Part shown: positions 6,919 through 13,773 of the stretch, in pieces
Layout: each line of letters begins with the position of its first letter
Position numbering within the stretch: position 1 is the first letter of the stretch
NCBI RefSeq assembly: GCF_004006635.1
Contig: NZ_CP034842.1
Span: 2,418,001 to 2,482,000 of the forward strand
DNA: 64,000 bases
Direction: 5' to 3'
Origin: Fusobacterium necrophorum subsp. necrophorum
GTDB lineage: Bacteria > Fusobacteriota > Fusobacteriia > Fusobacteriales > Fusobacteriaceae
Notes under the pieces: model-generated
Told to the model about the DNA's origin: nothing
Database searches by the model: none
The model's input: only the letters and a program-made list of their open reading frames with translations
Program-made: the position numbers and the translations under genes

Positions 6919-8391
6919 CTATTTTTCTTCAATAATGTTAATCGTAATCAGCTCAGAGTCTTCCATTCCTTGTAATTGAAGTTTTGCCGATTTCATATCT
7001 TTGATATAGTCCAAAATTTCTCTAGTAATTCTTTCTCCGGGGATAATAATGGGAATTCCCGGAGGATAAGCCATAATCAATTCTCCACAAATTTTTCCGA
7101 TACTTTCTTCGAAGGAGATCTTTGTTTTTGTTCTGTAAAAAGCTTCTCTGGGAATCAATACTTGTTCCGGTATCTCAGGCATTTTTAACAATTGATGTGT
7201 CAATTTTCGTCCTTGATTGGAAAATCTGTTACTGATGTCTCGAAGAGCGGCAAGCAATCTGTCTATGCTCTCTTTACTATCTCCGATAGTAATCAAACCG
7301 AGAGTATGATAGAAATCTGCCAATTCCATTTGAATATGATAATCCGCTGTTAGCATATCCTCCAATTCCGTTCCGGTAAATCCTAATTCTTTTGCTGTAA
7401 ATGTGATTTTAGTCGGATCAAAGGCAAAGGCACCTTCTCTTCCGATAATTTCTTCTCCAAAACAGTAAATTCCGGGAATTTTATTGGCTTCTTCTCGAAA
7501 ATAATGAGCCAAAGAAATCGCTTTTGTCAACAATTCTCTTCCTTGAGTCGCGATTTGCCTTCTGGCACAGTCCAACGATGCCATTAAAGGATAAGAAGGA
7601 GAGGTTGTATGCAACATACTTAAAATTTCTTTTACTCTTTCCACTTTCACACGTTCCGAATTGACATGAAGCAAAGACATTTGTGTTAAAGCTCCCAAAA
7701 TTTTATGAGTACTTTGACTGCAAATATCCGCTCCGACATCAACCGCTGAAGTTGGTAACTCCTCATGAAAATGCAAATGAGGACCGTGAGCTTCGTCTAC
7801 AATAAGAGGAATATCATATTGATGTACAATTTCTGCAATTTTCTTGATGTCTGTAGCCACTCCATAGTAGGTCGGATTGATAATTAAAACAGCTTTGATT
7901 TCAGAATCCTGTGCCAACATCTCGGCGACAGTCTGAGGTCTTACCCCATGAGCTATCCCCAATTCTTCATCTATTTCCGGATTCATATAGACAGGTCTGG
8001 CTCCACTTAAGATGATTCCGGCGGAAACGGATTTATGTACATTTCTAGGTACTAAGAGTTTTTCTCCCGGATTTACGACAGACATAATCATAGCCTGAAT
8101 GGCACCGGAGGTTCCGTTTACCGCAAAGAAACTATGCTTCACATCATAGGCATCTGCAGCCAATTCCTGAGCTTCTTTGATACATCCGTGCGGGTGGTGT
8201 AAACCGTCCACCATGGGAAAAATAGTAACATCTATGGTAAAAGGTCCTTCTCCTACAAAATTGATAAATTCTTCATCCGCACCTTTTCCTCGTTTATGAC
8301 CGGGAACATGAAAAGCCAGAGTATTATTTCCGGCGTATTCTTCCTTTAACACGGAAAATAAAGGTGTCTTGCTTTGATCTAATTTGGACAT
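6919..8391 (-). CDS. Orn/Lys/Arg decarboxylase (SpeA/CadA-like, PLP enzyme)
   Basis: A 490-residue PLP-dependent decarboxylase of the fold type I Orn/Lys/Arg family, in the short form related to the Bacillus SpeA/YaaO group and lacking the N-terminal wing domain of E. coli CadA. The PLP-binding lysine is K230 in STHKILGALTQ. The cofactor Asp is D199 in IVDEAHGPHLHF, and AVNGTSGAIQA is the phosphate-side loop. The C-terminal domain ends with the PPGIPIIIPGE motif of the family. It would make a polyamine or its precursor (agmatine, cadaverine or putrescine); the substrate cannot be settled by eye. It is monocistronic, with its own promoter and terminator. The GAGGAGG upstream lies about 14 bases from the ATG, a long spacing. 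Confidence 0.88.
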   Translation of the reverse strand: MSKLDQSKTPLFSVLKEEYAGNNTLAFHVPGHKRGKGADEEFINFVGEGPFTIDVTIFPMVDGLHHPHGCIKEAQELAADAYDVKHSFFAVNGTSGAIQAMIMSVVNPGEKLLVPRNVHKSVSAGIILSGARPVYMNPEIDEELGIAHGVRPQTVAEMLAQDSEIKAVLIINPTYYGVATDIKKIAEIVHQYDIPLIVDEAHGPHLHFHEELPTSAVDVGADICSQSTHKILGALTQMSLLHVNSERVKVERVKEILSMLHTTSPSYPLMASLDCARRQIATQGRELLTKAISLAHYFREEANKIPGIYCFGEEIIGREGAFAFDPTKITFTAKELGFTGTELEDMLTADYHIQMELADFYHTLGLITIGDSKESIDRLLAALRDISNRFSNQGRKLTHQLLKMPEIPEQVLIPREAFYRTKTKISFEESIGKICGELIMAYPPGIPIIIPGERITREILDYIKDMKSAKLQLQGMEDSELITINIIEEK

Positions 8392-8437
8392 TTTTGAAAT
8401 ATCAGCCTCCTCAAATTTTCATTTTTAACTCTTCTGA

Positions 8438-8466
8438 ATTATATGATTTTTTCCAAGAGAAGTCAA
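8438..8466 (-). promoter_or_regulatory. Promoter of the decarboxylase gene
   Basis: On the minus strand, TTGACT (8461-8466), a 17-base spacer and TATAAT (8438-8443), about 47 bases before the start codon. Confidence 0.7.
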
Positions 8467-8523
8467 CGAGAAAAGCACTTTCTTGCAAAAAATAAAAAAT
8501 AAAAGAACTCAAAATAAAAAACG

Positions 8524-8548
8524 TATGTTATAATATAAATATAACATA
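8524..8548 (+). promoter_or_regulatory. -10 box inside an AT-rich inverted repeat
   Basis: Perfect arms TATGTTATA (8524-8532) and TATAACATA (8540-8548) flank a 7-base centre; TATAAT (8529-8534) is the likely -10 box of the flavin oxidoreductase gene. No good -35 match was seen. A similar TATAATATAACATAT lies before the hydrolase gene (9611-9625), hinting at shared control, but AT-rich dyads arise easily by chance. Confidence 0.35.
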
Positions 8549-8568
8549 TATTTTTTAAGGAGGGTCTT

Positions 8569-9507
8569 ATGCTTAAAATTGGAAATATCGAAATTAAAGT
8601 TCCTATTTTTCAAGGAGGGATGGCAATAGGGGTGTCTATGGCCGAGCTGGCGGCAGCAGTGAGTAATGAAGGCGGAGTAGGAGTAATTGCAGGAACAGGA
8701 TTAAAAAAAGAAGAATTAAAGCAAGAAATACAAAAAGCAAAAGAGAAATTGGTAGGAGTGGGAAAGGTACTGGGAGTCAATATCATGGTTGCCACTACAA
8801 ATTTTATGGAATTGGTAGATGCTGCCATTGAAAGCGGTGTAGAATTTATTATTTTTGGAGCCGGTTTTTCAAGAGATATCTTTGACTATGTAAAAGGAAC
8901 GGGGACACAGGCAATTCCTATTGTGTCTTCTCTAAAATTGGCAAAGATTTCTGAAAAACTGGGAGCTCCTGCAGTGATTGTAGAGGGAGGAAATGCCGGA
9001 GGACATTTAGGAAGTGAATTGGATTCTTGGGATATTGTTCCGGAAGTGGCACAAAATATTCATATACCTGTGATTGGAGCCGGAGGAGTCATGACCCCTG
9101 AGGATGGAAAAAGAATGTTGTCTTTAGGAGCCAAAGGAATTCAAATGGGAAGTCGCTTCGTAGCTTCTAAAGAATGTGGAGTGAGTCAGGTCTTTAAAGA
9201 GATGTATAAAAAAGTAAAACAGGGAGAAATTGTAAAAATTATGAGTTCTGCGGGATTACCGGCAAATGCCATTGTCAGTCCTTATGTAAAAAAAGTGTTG
9301 GATGAGGTAACGGAATTCCCGAGAAACTGTTTTGCCTGTTTAAAAAAATGTACTCATAAGTTTTGTGTCAATGAAAGATTGCAAATGGCACATCATGGAA
9401 ATTATGAAGAAGGAATTTTCTTTGCAGGAAGAGACGCATGGAAGATTACGGAAATTTTAGCCGTCAAAGAAATTATGGAAAAATTCCGAATTTTATTTCA
9501 GGAATGA
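8569..9507 (+). CDS. NAD(P)H-dependent flavin oxidoreductase (nitronate monooxygenase / FabK-like)
   Basis: A 312-residue TIM-barrel FMN enzyme of the nitronate monooxygenase / FabK superfamily. Signature segments are VPIFQGGMAIGVS at the N-terminus, NIMVATTN, EGGNAGGHLG (FMN-binding loop), PVIGAGGV and GIQMGSRFVAS. An insert near the C-terminus holds four Cys residues (CFACLKKCTHKFC) that could bind metal or an Fe-S cluster. It may reduce enoyl-ACP, oxidise nitronates or serve another acceptor; the N-terminus differs from typical FabK, so I give no symbol. The ribosome site is AAGGAGG. Confidence 0.78.
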   Translation: MLKIGNIEIKVPIFQGGMAIGVSMAELAAAVSNEGGVGVIAGTGLKKEELKQEIQKAKEKLVGVGKVLGVNIMVATTNFMELVDAAIESGVEFIIFGAGFSRDIFDYVKGTGTQAIPIVSSLKLAKISEKLGAPAVIVEGGNAGGHLGSELDSWDIVPEVAQNIHIPVIGAGGVMTPEDGKRMLSLGAKGIQMGSRFVASKECGVSQVFKEMYKKVKQGEIVKIMSSAGLPANAIVSPYVKKVLDEVTEFPRNCFACLKKCTHKFCVNERLQMAHHGNYEEGIFFAGRDAWKITEILAVKEIMEKFRILFQE

Positions 9508-9650
9508 AACTCATTATCAAAGTAGATAGAATGGAATGCAAATTAAATGCAATCAAAAATACAGCCAAAACATAATTCATTTTTTAGATGATAAAAATGA
9601 AAAAATAAGATATAATATAACATATGTTTTCAAAAAGGAGAGTGCAAAGT

Positions 9651-10454
9651 ATGAAATTCAGTTTTGAAGAGAAAGGACAAGGAAAAACCATTGTCTTGGT
9701 TCATTCTTATCTGTGGGATAGAGAAATGTGGAGAGAACAAATCGATTTGTTGTCCGAACAATATAGATGTATTGCAATTGATTTACCAAGTCATGGAAGC
9801 TGTTTGAGAAAATTACCTAAAAATTATTGCTTAGAGGATTTGGCAAAGGAACTGATTGCGTTTTTGGAAGAAAAGGGAATTGAAAAATACCATTATATCG
9901 GCTTATCTGTAGGAGGAATGTTGATTCCATATCTATATGAAAATGATAAGGACAAAATTGAAAGTTTTGTAATGATGGATAGCTATGTGGGAGCGGAAGG
10001 AGAAGAGAAAAAAGCTCTTTATTTTCATCTATTGGACAGTATTGAAATGATGAAGAAAATTCCGACGGCTATGGCAGAACAGATTGCAAAGATGTTCTTT
10101 GCGGAAAAAAGAAAAAATTCTTCCAATCCCGACTATGTAAAATTTATCAATAGGTTGCAGGGATTTTCCGAGGAGCAATTGGAAGATATTGTGATTTTGG
10201 GAAGAGCTATTTTCGGGCGGGAAGAGAAAAGAGAAAGCTTGAAGAATATTACCCTTCCGACTACAATCATTGTCGGAGAGGAGGATGAGCCGAGACCTCC
10301 ATACGAAGCGGAAGAAATGTCTCATCTCTTTCCCAATGCCAAATGTATTATCGTTCCGAGGGCAGGGCATATTTCCAATCGAGATCAGGCAGAATTCGTA
10401 AATGAAATTTTCCGAAGTCTATTTTTATCTTCTGACCGACATACAAAAGTTTAA
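9651..10454 (+). CDS. Alpha/beta hydrolase
   Basis: A 267-residue cytosolic alpha/beta-hydrolase of the esterase / proline iminopeptidase / MenH type. LVHSYLWD holds the oxyanion His, the nucleophile elbow is GLSVGG with S86, the acid is probably in VGEEDEP, and the catalytic His is in RAGHISN. A helical cap sits at about 125-185. The start at 9651 is preferred over 9624 because AAGGAG precedes it at the right distance. The substrate is unknown. A TATAAT-containing promoter element (9611-9616) similar to that of the gene before suggests separate but related regulation. Confidence 0.82.
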   Translation: MKFSFEEKGQGKTIVLVHSYLWDREMWREQIDLLSEQYRCIAIDLPSHGSCLRKLPKNYCLEDLAKELIAFLEEKGIEKYHYIGLSVGGMLIPYLYENDKDKIESFVMMDSYVGAEGEEKKALYFHLLDSIEMMKKIPTAMAEQIAKMFFAEKRKNSSNPDYVKFINRLQGFSEEQLEDIVILGRAIFGREEKRESLKNITLPTTIIVGEEDEPRPPYEAEEMSHLFPNAKCIIVPRAGHISNRDQAEFVNEIFRSLFLSSDRHTKV

Positions 10455-10474
10455 ATCAAAGTTTTGGAATTTTC

Positions 10475-10503
10475 TTGAAAAATACAGAGATTCCGTTTAT
10501 AAT
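10475..10503 (+). promoter_or_regulatory. Promoter of the small OM barrel gene
   Basis: TTGAAA (10475-10480), a 17-base spacer and TATAAT (10498-10503), just after the hydrolase gene and 22 bases before the next start codon. Confidence 0.7.
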
Positions 10504-10525
10504 AAGAAGAAAAAGGAGGAGGACT

Positions 10526-11038
10526 ATGAAAAAACACTTATATTTAGGAATTTCTTTTCTTGCTCTTTCCGGCTCTCTATTTGCCATTGACGGAGTGGTA
10601 AAATTCGGATTTGCAAGTAATGCGGGAGCATATAACAGCAGAAGTAAAAGTTTTGAAAATTATGCACCAAATTTAGCAACTGAAATTCGACAAGGTTTTG
10701 TTTTAGGAGAAGTAGGAGCGGGAATTGCATATAATGGAAAAGTTGGAAATACAGGTATAGCCACAGTTCCTGTCTATGGTCTTTTAAAATGGAATGTCTT
10801 GCCTGTTTTACCGATCAAACCATATATCGTTGGAAGAGTTGGAAGAATTTTAAAAACAAATGAGGATGTCAGAGGCTCCGATCCTTCCGGAAGAGGATAT
10901 TATGCTGTGGGTGCCGGAATGGAAATTATGAATTTGGAAGTGGAAGCAAGCTACTCCGCCACAAAAATTCGTCATGACCACAGAGGAAAAGATTGGTTAA
11001 ATCAAGTTTCTCTTGGAGTGGGATATAAGTTATTCTAA
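10526..11038 (+). CDS. Small outer-membrane beta-barrel protein
   Basis: A 170-residue exported protein. The signal peptide MKKHLYLGISFLALSGSLFA is followed by amphipathic strands (VVKFGFAS, VGAGIAYNG, YIVGRVGRI, AVGAGMEI) and the C-terminal SLGVGYKLF, whose last Phe is the outer-membrane insertion signal. The size fits an 8-stranded OmpA/OmpX-like barrel. Function is unknown; such proteins act as small pores, adhesins or stability factors. The start at 10526 follows AGGAGGAGG. It has its own promoter and a classic terminator. Confidence 0.8.
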   Translation: MKKHLYLGISFLALSGSLFAIDGVVKFGFASNAGAYNSRSKSFENYAPNLATEIRQGFVLGEVGAGIAYNGKVGNTGIATVPVYGLLKWNVLPVLPIKPYIVGRVGRILKTNEDVRGSDPSGRGYYAVGAGMEIMNLEVEASYSATKIRHDHRGKDWLNQVSLGVGYKLF

Positions 11039-11057
11039 CATGCTATAAAAATCTAGG

Positions 11058-11088
11058 AGTGGTTCCTTCGGGAACCACTTATTTTTTT
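11058..11088 (+). terminator. Rho-independent terminator
   Basis: Perfect 9-bp arms AGTGGTTCC (11058-11066) and GGAACCACT (11071-11079) around a TTCG tetraloop, followed by seven T residues. It ends the OM-barrel transcript. Confidence 0.92.
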
Positions 11089-11100
11089 GTAAAAATGTTA

Positions 11101-11129
11101 TGGACAAAAGATAGAAAAATAGGTACAAT
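11101..11129 (+). promoter_or_regulatory. Promoter of the cation-efflux gene
   Basis: TGGACA (11101-11106), a 17-base spacer and TACAAT (11124-11129), 27 bases before the ATG at 11156. Confidence 0.6.
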
Positions 11130-11155
11130 ATTAAGAATAAGGGGGGATGACATCT

Positions 11156-12040
11156 ATGCTAAAAAATTACAAAGAAGTGCAAAAGGTGTTACTCATTATT
11201 TTAGTATTAAATATATTGGTAGCAGGGGTTAAAACAGTATTGGGATATTTGATTCACAGCAGCAGCATGTTGGCGGACGGGATTCATTCTTTTTCAGACG
11301 GAGCCTCCAATGTTGTTGGACTTTTAGGAATACAATTATCCAAAAAACCCGAAGATACACAACATCCTTATGGTCATGAGAAAATAGAGATGTTGTCCAG
11401 TTTATGTATCGGTCTGTTATTATTCTTCTTAGGTGTTCAAGTGTTTTTGGAGGGAATACGTTCCTTTCAAAATCCGAAAGTCCCTGTCATTACCACAGAA
11501 AGTATGCTGTTATTGGCTGTCACTCTTCTGATAAATATCGCCGTGAGCTATTTTGAGGCAAAAAAAGGAAGGCAGCTGAAGAGTACCATTTTAGTGTCTG
11601 ACGCCATGCATACAAAAAGTGATATTTATGTATCTTTTGGAGTTTTTTTCTCTTTATTTGCCATTAAAATGGGACTTCCTGCTTATGTTGATACCTTGAT
11701 GTCCTGTCTTGTATCTTTTTTCATTTTACATGCAGCTTGGGAAATTTTAAGAGATAATGTTGGAATTTTATTGGATAGCAAGGTCTTGGAAGAAGCCAGA
11801 ATTCGAAAAGTGATTTTAAGTCATCCGGAAATTAAAGGAGTGCATAAGATAAGAACCAGAGGAACCTTAGCTCATGTCTATATGGATTTACATATCTTAG
11901 TCGAGAAAGATATGACAGTGGAAGTTTCCCATAAGTTGTCTCATTCTTTAGAGGAAGAATTACAAAAAGAATTTGAGGTGGAAATTCAGGTTTTGATTCA
12001 TGTAGAACCATATCGGGAAGTTTGTTATTTGAAAAAATAA
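11156..12040 (+). CDS. Cation diffusion facilitator (metal/H+ antiporter)
   Basis: A 294-residue inner-membrane divalent-cation exporter of the CDF family (Zn, Fe or Mn). Six membrane segments span about residues 10-210. The family signature SSSMLADGIHSFSDGASN and the second metal motif SDAMHTKSDIYVS supply the Asp/His ligands of the transport site. The C-terminal cytosolic domain (about 205-294, HVYMDLHILVEKDMTVEVS) is the ferredoxin-like metal-sensing domain. I use the ATG at 11156 because the G-rich ribosome site lies 9 bases before it; the upstream ATG at 11147 overlaps that site. Which metal is moved is not evident. Confidence 0.9.
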   Translation: MLKNYKEVQKVLLIILVLNILVAGVKTVLGYLIHSSSMLADGIHSFSDGASNVVGLLGIQLSKKPEDTQHPYGHEKIEMLSSLCIGLLLFFLGVQVFLEGIRSFQNPKVPVITTESMLLLAVTLLINIAVSYFEAKKGRQLKSTILVSDAMHTKSDIYVSFGVFFSLFAIKMGLPAYVDTLMSCLVSFFILHAAWEILRDNVGILLDSKVLEEARIRKVILSHPEIKGVHKIRTRGTLAHVYMDLHILVEKDMTVEVSHKLSHSLEEELQKEFEVEIQVLIHVEPYREVCYLKK

Positions 12041-12067
12041 AAGAAGTATGAGAGGAGGAATTTGTAA

Positions 12068-12367
12068 ATGGAAATTGAAATGACAAAAGAAGTAAAAGAA
12101 TATTTGGAGCGAAAAAGTGCTGATGGGATTTTATTGGAATATATGCCCCCTTGTTCCATGTGCAACGGTTCTACTTTTCATGTAGTAGCTCATATAGTAA
12201 AAATTCGGGATCAGAATAAAATAAAAGACTTTGTAAATCGCATACAGGTCAATGGTGTGGAAATTTTAATTCCCAAAGAAATAGAACATATGAAAAAATT
12301 AAAATTGGAATTTAAAAAAGCATTACTTTCCAAAAATGGAAGTATTAAAGTGACATATTACGAATAA
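12068..12367 (+). CDS. Conserved hypothetical protein (99 aa) with CxxC motif
   Basis: I do not recognise this family. The protein is small and soluble, with one notable motif, PPCSMCNG (C-x2-C), between an N-terminal helix and a beta-rich centre (TFHVVAHIVKI) and a Lys-rich helical end. A CxxC in this setting may bind metal or be redox active. It starts at an ATG after AGGAGG, 27 bases downstream of the cation exporter, so the two are probably one transcript and a metal-related role is possible. Confidence 0.65.
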   Translation: MEIEMTKEVKEYLERKSADGILLEYMPPCSMCNGSTFHVVAHIVKIRDQNKIKDFVNRIQVNGVEILIPKEIEHMKKLKLEFKKALLSKNGSIKVTYYE

Positions 12368-12428
12368 AGACTTTCACAAAAATTGTCTTTTTTGTTGAGG
12401 AAATAAGATTGCAGTATGGGGTGAGAAG

Positions 12429-13766
12429 GTGAAACAAACAAAAAAGCAAAAACAACTGGTTTTGGAAGTTTTCAGAATAACGATACCGGCAATCATGGAT
12501 TTATTGGCTCAAACCTTATTGGCCTTTTTTGATATGCTTATGGTAGCGAGTTTGGGAGCTTCCGCCGTAAGTGCAGTCGGTTTGGGACATGCTCCAATCA
12601 TTGCCATTGTTCCTGCCTTTATGGCGGTCGGAATGGGAACCACTTCGTTGGTAAGTAGAGCCTATGGAGCCAATAATGTCAAAGAGGGAAAGATGGCGGT
12701 GATACAAAGTCTATTGCTTTGTATCCCTATCGCTCTTGTCATTACAGCTGTTATGCTATGGAATATGGAATGGATTCTACAGCACATAGGAAGAGCAGAT
12801 GACTTAGATTTTGCAGCTGCAAAACAATATTACAGTATATCCGTCATCGGTTTATTTTTTATTTGTTTCAATGTCATATACTTTGCCACCTATCGTGCTA
12901 TCGGGAAAACAAAGGTTCCTATGTTAATCAATATCATTGGAATTTTTATGAATATTTTCTTCAACTGGATTTTCATTTTTGTGTTAAAACAGGGAGTGTT
13001 AGGAGCGGCTATTGCCACCCTTCTTTCCAAAATATTCTCTTTCAGCTGTTTCAGCTACTTTACTTTTTTTAGTAAAAAGTATTGGATTTCTTTAAGCTTT
13101 CAGGATTTTTCCTGGAATAACGTCATGGCAACAAGAATCTTAAAAATTGGAATTCCGGCGGCAGCGGAGCAATTGCTATTACGTTTTGGGATGTTATTTT
13201 TTGAAATGATGATTATTTCTCTGGGAAATATCTCTTATGCAGCTCATAAAATTGCTTCCAATGCGGAAGCATTTTCCTATAATTTGGGATATGGCTTTTC
13301 CGTTGCGGCAGCGGCATTGGTAGGACAACAACTGGGAAAAAATGCGAGAAAAGAAGCGGAATATAATGCAAAAGTATGTACTTTCATGTCTTTATTGGTC
13401 ATGTCCGCTTTTGCTCTCCTTTTTTTCAGTATTCCTCATTTAATTATTTCTCTTTTTACGAAAGAGAGAGAACTGCAAAATTTATCCGCTTCCGCCTTGC
13501 GAATTGTTTCCCTATGTCAACCTTTCCTCGCAGTTTCTATGGTCTTGGCAGGTGCCTTGCGAGGGGCAGGAGCGACCAGAACGGTATTAATCATTACAGT
13601 GTTAGGAATTTTCGGAGTTCGACTTCCTTTGACCTACCTATTTCTCAATGTTTGGAAAACAGGTTTACTGGGAGCTTGGTGGATTATGACAATTGATTTA
13701 GCTTTCCGAAGTGCGGCCACTTACTATGCATTTAAAAAAGGAAAGTGGAAATATGTAAAGGTGTGA
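12429..13766 (+). CDS. MATE-family multidrug efflux protein
   Basis: A 445-residue inner-membrane transporter with 12 hydrophobic segments in two homologous halves (about 10-200 and 230-440), as in the MATE (NorM/DinF) family. Recognisable parts are TIPAIMDLLAQTLLAFFDMLMV, split here as an N-terminal helix 1 of MATE type, then GMGTTSLVSRAYGA, and LVGQQLGKN in the second half. Such proteins export cationic drugs using Na+ or H+. The start is GTG at 12429. The stop is 7 bases before the AddB start, so it leads the repair operon at least by position. Confidence 0.9.
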   Translation: MKQTKKQKQLVLEVFRITIPAIMDLLAQTLLAFFDMLMVASLGASAVSAVGLGHAPIIAIVPAFMAVGMGTTSLVSRAYGANNVKEGKMAVIQSLLLCIPIALVITAVMLWNMEWILQHIGRADDLDFAAAKQYYSISVIGLFFICFNVIYFATYRAIGKTKVPMLINIIGIFMNIFFNWIFIFVLKQGVLGAAIATLLSKIFSFSCFSYFTFFSKKYWISLSFQDFSWNNVMATRILKIGIPAAAEQLLLRFGMLFFEMMIISLGNISYAAHKIASNAEAFSYNLGYGFSVAAAALVGQQLGKNARKEAEYNAKVCTFMSLLVMSAFALLFFSIPHLIISLFTKERELQNLSASALRIVSLCQPFLAVSMVLAGALRGAGATRTVLIITVLGIFGVRLPLTYLFLNVWKTGLLGAWWIMTIDLAFRSAATYYAFKKGKWKYVKV

Positions 13767-13773
13767 AAGAATT

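Noticed and set aside
8524..9625. Shared operator before the flavin oxidoreductase and hydrolase genes
   Set aside because: Both promoters contain TATAATATAA and ATAACATAT, but in DNA this AT-rich such similarity is expected around -10 boxes; not strong enough for a finding.
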